From positions 1,190,277 through 1,254,276 of the forward strand of contig CATQHS010000001.1 of assembly GCA_958296055.1 (NCBI GenBank): a stretch of 64,000 nucleotides of DNA. Reading direction: 5' to 3'. Within the stretch, counting starts at the first letter, position 1. The number at the start of each line of letters is the position of its first letter. This document shows positions 20,802 through 29,074 of the stretch, piece after piece. Source of the stretch: an uncultured Acidimicrobiales bacterium (GTDB lineage: Bacteria; Actinomycetota; Acidimicrobiia; Acidimicrobiales; Aldehydirespiratoraceae). The position numbers and the translations under genes were made by a program. Under the pieces are notes generated by a model that was not told where the DNA came from, made no database searches, and saw only the letters and a program-made list of their open reading frames with translations.

Positions 20802-21845
20802 TTAGCCTCGGTTTCGGTTGGTTCTCACCACGGCGTAGACCACTAGGGCGACCACTCCGGCCACGGTGGCGGCCGCGGCGGCCAGCAGCAGCTTCTGGCG
20901 GCGGCGGGCCGGGAGCCGCTCGATGGGCCCCGGCTCGTGCGAGACCACCCAAGCCTCTTCGTTGGTGTGGGCCGCCTCCCAGCCCAGGCCCCGGAGCCGG
21001 TCGTTGGCCACCACCCACGAAAAGGTGGTGTAGGGCACCACCCCCGGCGGCGTGGGGGCCAGACCCGTCCGCCAGCGCAGGCTGCTCACCCGGCGGGCTA
21101 CCGGCGGCGGCACCCGCAGGCGGGGCCGGGGGCCTTCCAGGTCGGCCAGGCCGTCGGGCGGTATCCAGCCGTTGGGGGCGACGTTCAACGGCCCGTCGTA
21201 ACCGGCGCCCAGCGCGGCCGCCACCGCTCCGGCCAGGTCGTCGGCGTGCAGGCACTGCACCGGGGGGTCTCGGTCGGCCCGGATGCCGGCTCGGGCCGCG
21301 TGCAGGGCCCGGGCCAGATGTCCCAGGTGATTTTCGGTCACCACCGCGGCCGGTCGCAGCAGCGTCACGGCCCGGCCCGGCCCGGCGCCCCACTCCGACG
21401 CCAACTGCTCGATCCGGTGGCGCTGCACCGCCCAGCCGAAGTCCGGGTTGGGGCGGGTGGGCGAGTCCTCGGTGAGCGGCACCGGGTTGCCCTCCCAGGC
21501 GCCGTACACCATGGCCGAGGACACGAGCACGAGATGGCCGGTGCCGCTGAGGGCCAACCCGTCCAGCACCCGGTGCAGCAGGGCCATCTCCAGGTCGGAG
21601 GCGGCCGAGTCGGCCGAGTCGGCCCGCACCGGCGAGGCCAGGTGCACCACCGAGTCGGCCCCGGCGAACAGCGCAGTGAGGTCGCCGATGGCCAAGTCGA
21701 TCTGCTTGACCACCACCCCGGCCGGCACCGGGCCCGGGTACGCCTTGTCCACGGCGACGATCTCGACGCCGGGGTGGTCTCTCACCAACCGGGCCACCAC
21801 CCGCCGCCCGATGGACCCGGCCGCGCCGGTGACCACGACCCTCAA
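20802..21845 (-). CDS. Extended SDR epimerase/dehydratase with C-terminal membrane anchor
   Basis: A 347-residue NAD-dependent epimerase-type protein, started from TTG 21845 (LRVVVTGAAGSIG); GTG codons four residues in are alternatives. The Rossmann motif is TGAAGSIGRRV. HLVLVSSAMVYGAW gives the catalytic-site Ser, but the usual YxxxK is not obvious: FGWAVQRHRIEQ stands where YxxSK normally lies, so the Tyr and Lys are missing. The last 30 residues are a hydrophobic segment (LLLAAAAATVAGVVALVVYAVV) with a basic end, anchoring it in the membrane. That pattern suggests a binding or regulatory relative of nucleotide-sugar epimerases. Divergent from the methyltransferase gene. Confidence 0.82.
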   Translation of the reverse strand: MRVVVTGAAGSIGRRVVARLVRDHPGVEIVAVDKAYPGPVPAGVVVKQIDLAIGDLTALFAGADSVVHLASPVRADSADSAASDLEMALLHRVLDGLALSGTGHLVLVSSAMVYGAWEGNPVPLTEDSPTRPNPDFGWAVQRHRIEQLASEWGAGPGRAVTLLRPAAVVTENHLGHLARALHAARAGIRADRDPPVQCLHADDLAGAVAAALGAGYDGPLNVAPNGWIPPDGLADLEGPRPRLRVPPPVARRVSSLRWRTGLAPTPPGVVPYTTFSWVVANDRLRGLGWEAAHTNEEAWVVSHEPGPIERLPARRRQKLLLAAAAATVAGVVALVVYAVVRTNRNRG

Positions 21846-21905
21846 TCGGCCTGCCCTCCAGTACCGTCTCCTGAACTCCGCCTGCTCACGCTAACCGAAC
21901 ATAAG

Positions 21906-22748
21906 ATGGACTACATGCGCGCCGCCAAAAAACTGATCCGCAAGCTGCTTCCCGCGCCGATGGAAGTACGAGCGCTAAGGGCGCGGCACACCTATCAGAT
22001 GAACCGGATCCCCAGGCTGGAGGTCAATCCGATCGCGCTGCCGGAGTCGGCCGCTTATTCGCTTTCCGAGCTGTTCGGCGAAGACATGGCCAATGAATGG
22101 AACGCGGCCAACCAGACTATCGACGAAGTCTTCGAATACGTAGACCGGACCGAGGCCGTATGTCCAGGAGAGCGGCGGGCGCTCTGGTATCTGATTCGCC
22201 GGTTTGCGCCGCAAAGGGTCTTGGAAGTCGGCACCCATATCGCCGGCTCAACTTTGTATATGGCTATGGCGCTAAAAGCGAACGGCATACCGTCGCGTTT
22301 CGTCACCGTGGATCTACTCGATGTGAACGATGCTCGCATATGGGCGCCTAACGGCCTTTCCGAATCGCCCAGAGACATGCTGGCGCGGCTCGACTGCGCA
22401 CAGACAGTCGAGTTCGCCGTTCGCTCGTCCCTGGATTACCTGGCCGGATGCCAAGCCGAATTCGATTTCATTTTCCTAGACGGCGACCATTCCGCCTCCA
22501 ACCTCTACCGCGAGATCCCGCTGGCGCTCGAGGCGCTGGCACCGGGCGGGCATCTGTTGATGCACGACTATTACCCGAGCCTGAGATCCCCGATTGAGGA
22601 CGGCGGTGTGATCCCCGGCCCTTACCTTGCGGTCGAGCGCTTTCGCCGCGAGGGCAGCGGCCTCGCGGCCTTGCCTCTGGGGTCGCTGCCATGGCCGACC
22701 AAGCTGGGCACGAACGCCAGCTCCCTGGCCCTTCTGGTGAGGGAGTAG
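21906..22748 (+). CDS. Class I SAM-dependent methyltransferase
   Basis: A 280-residue protein from ATG 21906 (a second ATG at 21915 is possible). The methyltransferase core is VLEVGTHIAGSTLYMA (motif I), FVTVDLLD (motif II), then FDFIFLDGDHSASNLYREI and GGHLLMHDYYP, the pattern of Methyltransf_24 enzymes that often act on sugars or cell-surface small molecules. GC is clearly lower (about 57%) than the genes either side, suggesting transfer. It precedes the DUF2342 gene by 44 bases but nothing links them functionally. Substrate unknown. Confidence 0.82.
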   Translation: MDYMRAAKKLIRKLLPAPMEVRALRARHTYQMNRIPRLEVNPIALPESAAYSLSELFGEDMANEWNAANQTIDEVFEYVDRTEAVCPGERRALWYLIRRFAPQRVLEVGTHIAGSTLYMAMALKANGIPSRFVTVDLLDVNDARIWAPNGLSESPRDMLARLDCAQTVEFAVRSSLDYLAGCQAEFDFIFLDGDHSASNLYREIPLALEALAPGGHLLMHDYYPSLRSPIEDGGVIPGPYLAVERFRREGSGLAALPLGSLPWPTKLGTNASSLALLVRE

Positions 22749-22792
22749 CAGCAGTCAGAGCAATCGAAGGGCCGCTCTCCTACCATGCCCCC

Positions 22793-23983
22793 ATGAGCGA
22801 CGATGATCCAACCGAGGGGAACCCGAATCCCTTCGAGTCGCTCCCCTTCATGGGCGAGCTGATGCGGATCATCGGCGACGCGGGCCAGCCCGGCGCCGAC
22901 CGCGGCCGCCAGGTGGCCCGCAGCATCGCCGCGGGCGGGGCCACCGAGTCCAACGTCGACCCCGCCGACCGGATCGCCGTCGAGCAGCTCCTGCGGGTGG
23001 CCGAGCTGCAGGCGGCCGCGGCCACCGGGCTGCCCGCCACCCGCGGCGGCAAGGCGCTGCGGGTGGAGGTGGCCAACCGCTCCCACTGGTCGGATCGCAC
23101 CGTCGAAGACTACGGCTATCTCTTCACCACCCTGGGCTCGTCCATCTCGGCCGGGCTGGCGCCGGCCACCGACTCCGAGGACCCGATGGGGGCCATGCTG
23201 GCCGGGATCACCCAGATGGTGGGGCCGATGATGATGGCCCTGACCACCGGGTCCATGGTGGGCCAGCTCGCCCAGCGGGCCCTCGGCGGCTACGAGCTGC
23301 CCATCCCCCGCCCCGCGGAGGAGCCCGTGCTGATCTGCCTGCCCAACATCGACGAGCTGAGCGCGGCCTGGTCGCTGGACTCAGACGACCTCCGCCTGTG
23401 GGTCTGCCTGCACGAGACCGTCCACCAGGCCGTGTTCGGCGTGGACCACGTGCGGGAGCGGCTCGAGGACCTGTTGACCCGGCACGCGGCCGGATTCGAG
23501 ATGGCGGCCCACCAGATCGGCGACCGGCTCGGCGGCTTCGACTTCACCGGGGGCCTGGACGCGCTGACCGAGCTGCAGGACGAGTTCAACGACCCCGAAT
23601 CGGTCTTGGGCGCGGTCCGCTCCGAGGCCCAGGAGAGGCTGCGGCCCGAGCTGACCGCGCTGGTGGCGGCCATAACCGGCTACGTCGATCACATCATGGA
23701 CGGTATCGGCGCCGGCCTCATCGGCTCATACGACCGCCTCACCGAGGCCCTGCGCCGCCGCCGTATCGAGGCCGACTCCTCCGACCGCCTGGTGGAGGGG
23801 ATGCTCGGCCTCGAGTTCGACCGCCACCAATACGACCGGGGCGCGGCCTTCGCGGCCGGAGTGGTGGACCGGGCCGGGCGCGAGGGCCTGAGCCGGCTCT
23901 TCAGCGACCCGAGCCACCTCCCCACCCCGGCCGAGGTAGACGCGCCCGGGCTCTGGCTGGCTCGCATCGACCTGCCTCGCTGA
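22793..23983 (+). CDS. DUF2342 zinc-dependent metalloprotease-like protein
   Basis: A 396-residue protein from ATG 22793. It belongs to the actinobacterial DUF2342 family (annotated zinc-dependent metalloprotease or coenzyme F420-associated). LWVCLHETVHQAVFG holds the HExxH zinc motif, followed by a long helical stretch (EMAAHQIGDRLGG, FDFTGGLDALTELQDEFND). The N-terminus is acidic and the protein is mostly helical with no signal peptide. MLGLEFDRHQYDRGAAFAAGVVDRAG is the usual conserved C-terminal region. The true substrate is not established. It converges on the MFS gene with 51 bases between. Confidence 0.88.
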   Translation: MSDDDPTEGNPNPFESLPFMGELMRIIGDAGQPGADRGRQVARSIAAGGATESNVDPADRIAVEQLLRVAELQAAAATGLPATRGGKALRVEVANRSHWSDRTVEDYGYLFTTLGSSISAGLAPATDSEDPMGAMLAGITQMVGPMMMALTTGSMVGQLAQRALGGYELPIPRPAEEPVLICLPNIDELSAAWSLDSDDLRLWVCLHETVHQAVFGVDHVRERLEDLLTRHAAGFEMAAHQIGDRLGGFDFTGGLDALTELQDEFNDPESVLGAVRSEAQERLRPELTALVAAITGYVDHIMDGIGAGLIGSYDRLTEALRRRRIEADSSDRLVEGMLGLEFDRHQYDRGAAFAAGVVDRAGREGLSRLFSDPSHLPTPAEVDAPGLWLARIDLPR

Positions 23984-24034
23984 AACCCGCGCCGGGTCAG
24001 GCCGATTTGGGCCGCAGCCAGCCGACCGCGTCGG

Positions 24035-25732
24035 TCAGTCCCGGTCGTCCTCCCCATCCTCCACATCCACGCCCTCGACCGTGGACACCAGCGGGTCGGC
24101 CCACCACGGCGGGCCCGGATCGGTCGGATCGGGCGCCGCGGGCTCGTCGAACTCCAGCGGGGGGAGAGGCTCCGGATCGCCGGCGGCCATGACGGTCACC
24201 TCGGCGATGCCGGCCGGGGCGCCCGGCTGGGTGGCCTGGATGTCCTCGGCGGTGATCTCGTCGTGTTCGTCGTCGACGTCCTCGTCGCCGCGGTCGGCGG
24301 GCCCGGCGGCCGGCGGCTTCTTCAGCCGGGAGGCCAGGCCCCGCCGTCCGGTCCGGCCCAGCAGGTAGGAGGCGAGGGCGAACCCCACCGCCATCGCCGC
24401 CAGCAGCGACCCGATCCGGGCCGGGATGGGGACCACAGCCGGCGCGAAGGCCCCGGCCACCCAGGCGATCTGGAACCTGGCCTCGAATCGGGAGAAGAAG
24501 CGGCCGTGGTTGGCGTCGGGGGCGTCCCGCTGGACCAGGGAGTCGAAGGCCAGCTTGGCCGCCGCCGCGCTGATCGCTATGCCCAATGAGAGCAGGACGG
24601 CGCCGGTCAGTCCGCCGGCCAGCGCCCCCAGCAGCGCCGTGGCGCAGCCCAGCACCAGGGCGCCGAGCATGATCGACTCCTCGGTGTAGCGCCGGCGGAT
24701 GTGGGGCGCGGCCAGCGCGCCCAGGCCGACGCCCGCGCCGGCCGCCACCCCCACCGCCCCGAAGTGCCAGGCCGGGGCCCCGGGGTCGCCGGAGATGTCG
24801 ATGCCCCGCACCCAGGCGGCCTGCCGGCCCATGGCCGCGCCCGGCGCTGAGACGTCGATGCCCTCGGCGCCGCCCCGGAAGTCGAACAGCAGCACGAAGG
24901 TGACGAACCCGACCACCCCCCGCAGGATGGCCATGGCCGAGCCCGACAGCAGGATGGTGATGGTGCGCAGCGCCGCCTTCTCCACCGGGGTGGGGGGCTT
25001 GGGCGCCACCGACACCCGGGGCAGGGAGAACGTGAACGCCACCGCGACGGCGTAGCCGACGCCGGCCAGCCCGGCCGCCCAGGACGGGCTGACCAGCCAC
25101 ACCAGCAGCCCCCCGCAGCTAAACCCGATGACGCTCATCAGGGCGCTCACCAGGGCCAAGCGGCTGTTGGCCTCCACCAGGTCGGCCTCGTCGGCGACGC
25201 AGTGGGGCACCACTGCGCTCTTGGCCACCGCGTAGCCCTTCTGCAGAACCAGCAGGGCGAAGGCCTCGGGGAACAGCCACAGCGTGTCGATGTGGCGGAC
25301 CAGCAGCAGCGCCACCACGCAGCGACCGAGGGTGGTTACGAAGATCATGGCCCGCCGGCCCCCCGGAACCCGGTCGATGGCCGGCCCGATCAGAGGGGTG
25401 ACCACTGCGAAGGGGGCCATGGTCAGGCCCAGGTACAGAGCGACCCGCCAGCGGGCCGCGTCGGGGCTTATGGAGAAGAAAATCGACCCGGCCAGCGCGG
25501 CGGCCACCACCGCGTCGGTGGCGGTGGCCGCGGCGTGGACCCGGGCCAGGCGCACGAACGGCCCGACCCCCTGCCCGGGCCTCTGGGGGCCGGGGACCGC
25601 GGGGTTCGGACCGGCCCAGTCGTACGGCGGCCGGGGACCGCCGGGGCTCGCAGACTCGTCATGGGGCGGCCGGGGCCCACCGGGGCTCGCAGACTCGTCA
25701 TGGGGCGGCGGCTGGGGACCGTCAGAGGTCAC
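24035..25732 (-). CDS. MFS transporter with disordered acidic tail
   Basis: A 565-residue major facilitator protein. The first about 45 residues are Pro/Gly-rich with a tandem HDESASPGGPRPP repeat, encoded by a 39-bp DNA repeat at about 25632-25705. Twelve or so membrane segments follow, including LYLGLTMAPFAVVTPLIGPAIDRVPGGRRAM, the MFS loop 2-3 motif. The C-terminal 110 residues are acidic and probably cytoplasmic. The relatives I recall are unassigned actinobacterial carriers; substrate unknown. It overlaps the NUDIX gene by four bases (25729-25732), so it is co-translated with it and ppk1. Confidence 0.85.
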   Translation of the reverse strand: MTSDGPQPPPHDESASPGGPRPPHDESASPGGPRPPYDWAGPNPAVPGPQRPGQGVGPFVRLARVHAAATATDAVVAAALAGSIFFSISPDAARWRVALYLGLTMAPFAVVTPLIGPAIDRVPGGRRAMIFVTTLGRCVVALLLVRHIDTLWLFPEAFALLVLQKGYAVAKSAVVPHCVADEADLVEANSRLALVSALMSVIGFSCGGLLVWLVSPSWAAGLAGVGYAVAVAFTFSLPRVSVAPKPPTPVEKAALRTITILLSGSAMAILRGVVGFVTFVLLFDFRGGAEGIDVSAPGAAMGRQAAWVRGIDISGDPGAPAWHFGAVGVAAGAGVGLGALAAPHIRRRYTEESIMLGALVLGCATALLGALAGGLTGAVLLSLGIAISAAAAKLAFDSLVQRDAPDANHGRFFSRFEARFQIAWVAGAFAPAVVPIPARIGSLLAAMAVGFALASYLLGRTGRRGLASRLKKPPAAGPADRGDEDVDDEHDEITAEDIQATQPGAPAGIAEVTVMAAGDPEPLPPLEFDEPAAPDPTDPGPPWWADPLVSTVEGVDVEDGEDDRD

Positions 25733-26274
25733 GGGCTCATGGTAGGAGCCGAGCCCGGCCCGAAACTAGCGGCCCAGGCCGCTACCAGATCGGCGTCGTG
25801 GGCGTAGCTGAGCAGGGCCGCGGCCGCCTCCGGGGCCAGCCAGCGGATCTCGTCCACCTCGTCGTTGGGCTCAAACCGGCCCGACTCGACGGTCATCTCG
25901 AAATACAGCACCGCCTTGGCCCGGCCCCGGGCGTCTATGTAGCGGGCCTCCCCCGCCGGGGCCCCCGCCCGGCAGGCGAAGCCGGTCTCCTCCAGCACCT
26001 CCCGCAGGGCCGCGTCGCGCAGCGACTCGCCCTCATCGAGCTTGCCCTTGGGCAGCGACCAATCGTCGTAGCGAGGCCGGTGCACCACCAGGATCTGCGG
26101 TGATCCGCCGCTGCGGCTCACGACGCCGCCCGCGGCCCACACCTCCACCTCCCCGCCGGGATCGAGGCCCTCGGGGGTCGGGTCGGGCTCGGGGTCAGAC
26201 TCGGGCCAGGGCTCCGGGCCGGGCTCGGGGTCAGACTCGGGCTCGGGCCAGGGCAATTTGCTGGAGCCGGACAT
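25729..26274 (-). CDS. NUDIX hydrolase (MutT1-like position)
   Basis: A 181-residue protein with a complete Nudix box at residues 77-99 (GKLDEGESLRDAALREVLEETGF), the site that binds metal and cleaves nucleoside diphosphate-X bonds. The first about 40 residues are Pro/Glu/Asp-rich and overlap the end of ppk1 by 44 bases, so the true start may lie further in. Mycobacteria also carry a NUDIX gene (mutT1) next to ppk1, which supports a housecleaning or diadenosine-polyphosphate role here, but the phosphatase half of MutT1 is absent. Confidence 0.9.
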   Translation of the reverse strand: MSGSSKLPWPEPESDPEPGPEPWPESDPEPDPTPEGLDPGGEVEVWAAGGVVSRSGGSPQILVVHRPRYDDWSLPKGKLDEGESLRDAALREVLEETGFACRAGAPAGEARYIDARGRAKAVLYFEMTVESGRFEPNDEVDEIRWLAPEAAAALLSYAHDADLVAAWAASFGPGSAPTMSP

Positions 26275-28426
26275 GGGTGTCGGCCCCGGCCGGGCCGCGG
26301 CGGCGGGTCCATGTCCCGTCGCCGTCGAGCACCCAGGCCAGCCGGTCGTCGGCCAGGGCGATCTCGGCCACCTCCAGGACCCGGCCCACCACCGCCGGGT
26401 CGCAGACCCGCACCAGCACCTCGACCCGCCAGTCGAGGTTGCGGGTCATCAGGTCGGCCGACCCGATGTAGGTGACGGGTCGGCCGGGCCCGTCGCCGTT
26501 GGCGAAGTGGTAGAGGCGGGAGTGCTCCAGGTACCGCCCGACCACGGACCGCACCCGGATCCGCTCGGATAGGCCTTTCACCCCGGGCCGCAGGCAGCAA
26601 GCCCCCCTCACGATCAGGTCGATGTCCACCCCGGCTGCGGAGGCCTCGTAGAGCTTTTTGATCATGGCCGGGTCCACGATGCTGTTCATCTTCATGACGA
26701 TCCGGCCCCGGCCCGAGGCGATCTCGGCGTCGATCAGCTCCACCAGCCGGCGGCGGAGCTGGTGGGGGGCCACGATCAGGCGCCGGTAGCTGATGTTGCG
26801 CCCGTACCCGGTGAGGAAGTTGAACATCTCGGCCATCTCGGCCCCCACCTCGGGATCGGCGGTGAGGATGCCGAGGTCCTCGTACACCCGGGCGGTGCGG
26901 TGGTTGTAGTTGCCGGTGCCGATGTGGCAGTACCGCCTGATCCCGTCGGGGTCCTCCCGCACGATCATGGCCGTCTTGGTGTGGATCTTCAGGCCGACCA
27001 GACCGTAGGCCACATGGGCCCCGGCCTGCTCCAGCCGCTTGGCCCAGCCGATGTTGGTGGCCTCGTCGAAGCGGGCCTTCAACTCCACCAGCACCGCCAC
27101 CTGCTTCTTGCGCTCAGCCGCCTGGACCAAGGCGTCGATGATGGGGCTGTCGCCCGCGGTGCGGTAGAGGGTGAGCTTGATGGCCAACACCGCCGGGTCC
27201 ACCGAGGCCTGGTGGATGAACTCGCCCACCGACCGGCTGAACGACGAGTAGGGGTGGTGCACCAACACATCGGCGGAGCGCAGCACCCGGAAGAAGTCGG
27301 CCGATTCGTCCTCGCCGGGGGCCAGGGCCGGCTCGGTGATGCCCCGCCACTCGGGCCAGCGCAGGTCGCCGCGGTCCAAGTCGGCGATGGCGGCCAGCCC
27401 GCCCAAGTCCACCGGGCCGGGGATGCGGAACACCGCCTCGCCGTCCAAGTCGAGCTCGCGCCGCAGCATGTCGATGATCGCCTCCGACATGGCGTCGGCC
27501 ACCTCGAGGCGCACCACCCGCTGGAAGCGGCGACGGCGCAGCTCCATCTCCACCGCGGCCAGCAGGTCCTCGGCCTCCTCGTCCTCGAGGGTGAAGTCGG
27601 CGTTGCGGGTGACTCTGAAGACGTGGTGCTCCCGCAGCTCCATACCGGGAAAGAGCCGGTCGAGATGGGCGGCGATCACGTCTTCGAGGGCCACGAAGCG
27701 GGTGCCGTCGCCGATGCGGACCCACCGGTCGAGCGTGTTGGGCACCTTCACCCGGGCGAACCGGTCGGAGCCGTCGTCGGGGTCGCGCATCATCACGGCC
27801 AGGTTCATCGACAGGTCGGAGATGAACGGGAAGGGATGGCCGGGGTCGACGGCCAAGGGGGTGAGAACCGGGAAGACCCGCTGCTCGAAGTGTTCCTGCA
27901 TGGCGGCGCGGTCGGCGTCGTCGAGGTCGTTCCAGGCCAACAGGTGAACGCCGGCCCGGGCCAGGGCGGGCCGGATCCGGGTGTCGTAGAGCTCCTGCTG
28001 CTCGGCGCAGAGCAGGGTCACCACCCGGTGGATCTCCTCGATCTGCTCAGCCGCGGTGCGGCCGTCGTGGTCGGGCTCGGTGATGCCGGCCGCCACCCGG
28101 TCGTCGAGCCCCGACACCCGGACTTGGAAGAACTCGTCGAGGTTGTTGCTGAAGATGGCGAGGAACCGGACCCGCTCCAGCAGCGGCACCTCGGGGTCGG
28201 CGGCCAGCCGCAGCACCCGGGCGTTGAAGGCCAGCCAGGACAGCTCGCGGTTGAAGAAGGGCGTAGTGGGCCGGTCCCAACCGTCGACCGGAGCCAGCGG
28301 GCCGCCCTCGGGGCCGGCGGCACCGGGGCCGCGCCAGCGGCGGTCGGGGCCGAGGTGGCCAGCGGCCGGGGCGTCAGCGGTTGCCGTCTCGGCGGTTTCG
28401 GTTGTGCGGGCCTCGACGTCGACCAT
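26231..28426 (-). CDS. ppk1: Polyphosphate kinase 1
   Basis: A 731-residue PPK1, which reversibly moves the terminal phosphate of ATP onto inorganic polyphosphate. Domains in order: N (FFNRELSWLAFNARVLRLA), H (HVFRVTRNADF), C1 and C2. The autophosphorylated His lies in YCHIGTGNYNHRTARVYEDLG; KLTLYRTAGDSPII and ARFDEATNIGWAKRLEQAG bind nucleotide. RVRSVVGRYLEHSRLYHFANG and SADLMTRNLDWRVEVLV are typical C2 motifs. The first 45 residues are an Ala/Thr-rich extension. It is first of a run ppk1-NUDIX-MFS with overlapping ends. Confidence 0.97.
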   Translation of the reverse strand: MVDVEARTTETAETATADAPAAGHLGPDRRWRGPGAAGPEGGPLAPVDGWDRPTTPFFNRELSWLAFNARVLRLAADPEVPLLERVRFLAIFSNNLDEFFQVRVSGLDDRVAAGITEPDHDGRTAAEQIEEIHRVVTLLCAEQQELYDTRIRPALARAGVHLLAWNDLDDADRAAMQEHFEQRVFPVLTPLAVDPGHPFPFISDLSMNLAVMMRDPDDGSDRFARVKVPNTLDRWVRIGDGTRFVALEDVIAAHLDRLFPGMELREHHVFRVTRNADFTLEDEEAEDLLAAVEMELRRRRFQRVVRLEVADAMSEAIIDMLRRELDLDGEAVFRIPGPVDLGGLAAIADLDRGDLRWPEWRGITEPALAPGEDESADFFRVLRSADVLVHHPYSSFSRSVGEFIHQASVDPAVLAIKLTLYRTAGDSPIIDALVQAAERKKQVAVLVELKARFDEATNIGWAKRLEQAGAHVAYGLVGLKIHTKTAMIVREDPDGIRRYCHIGTGNYNHRTARVYEDLGILTADPEVGAEMAEMFNFLTGYGRNISYRRLIVAPHQLRRRLVELIDAEIASGRGRIVMKMNSIVDPAMIKKLYEASAAGVDIDLIVRGACCLRPGVKGLSERIRVRSVVGRYLEHSRLYHFANGDGPGRPVTYIGSADLMTRNLDWRVEVLVRVCDPAVVGRVLEVAEIALADDRLAWVLDGDGTWTRRRGPAGADTHVRLQQIALARARV

Positions 28427-28446
28427 GGCGACCCCTCGGGCTCGGC

Positions 28447-28740
28447 TTAGACCGCTTCGGACTCGTCGTGCTCGGGGTAGCCGAGGTCCCAGTCCACGAG
28501 GATGCGCTCCCGCTCGCCGTCGCGGTTGACCCGCTCGCGGTTCCGCCGGAACTGCGGGTCGTGGGGGGGGAGGAGGAGCAGCCGGGCGTGGACCCGGTCT
28601 GCGAACGAGTTCATGAGGTCGGAGTCGCCGTAGACGGGGCGGACCTCCCAGTGGGGGGCGACCGCGCCCAGATACACCACCGTGGCCCGCCCCACCGGGG
28701 GCTCGAGGGCCTCGGCGCCGTCGATACCGGCGAAGGTCAT
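28447..28740 (-). CDS. Small conserved-looking hypothetical protein
   Basis: A 97-residue protein from ATG 28740 (MTFAGIDGAEAL); the frame is open above this but reads as low-complexity Pro/Ala. Visible features are ATVVYLGAVAPHWEVRPVYGDS, a hydrophobic-acidic strand pattern, and an acidic end (DWDLGYPEHDESEAV). No family recognised. It sits between tatA and ppk1, 20 bases before ppk1, all leftward, so it probably shares their transcript. Confidence 0.6.
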   Translation of the reverse strand: MTFAGIDGAEALEPPVGRATVVYLGAVAPHWEVRPVYGDSDLMNSFADRVHARLLLLPPHDPQFRRNRERVNRDGERERILVDWDLGYPEHDESEAV

Positions 28741-28762
28741 GGCGAGACCGGCGATCTTCGGA

Positions 28763-28993
28763 TCAGGTCTGGCTGCTGTTGGTTTTGGTGCTGTTGGTGC
28801 CGGTGCCGGTGGATTCACCGGCCTGGCCGTCGGCGCTGCTCTCGTTCATCCCCGTCTTGAACTCCTTCTGGGCTTGGCCCAGGGAGCGGGCCAGCTTCGG
28901 CAGCTTCGACCCGCCGAAGAGGACCAGAATGATCAAGAGGATGATGAGCAACTCCTGGCCGCCAAGCGGGCCAACGATGCCTAGTAGTCCCAT
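28763..28993 (-). CDS. tatA: Sec-independent translocase TatA
   Basis: A 76-residue TatA/E protein: one membrane helix at about residues 13-27 (QELLIILLIILVLFGG), the FGGSKLPKLARSLGQAQKEFK hinge and amphipathic helix, and a flexible Ser/Thr/Gly tail. TatA forms the pore-like oligomer that exports folded proteins with twin-Arg signal peptides. No tatB or tatC lies in this window. The short variable tail is normal. Confidence 0.93.
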   Translation of the reverse strand: MGLLGIVGPLGGQELLIILLIILVLFGGSKLPKLARSLGQAQKEFKTGMNESSADGQAGESTGTGTNSTKTNSSQT

Positions 28994-29074
28994 GGCCGCC
29001 AGCCTAGCCGGTTCTCAAGACGTTCGGCCCGTGGTCGTTCACGCGTTCATCGGCGGGCTCAACCCGCGCCGCGG

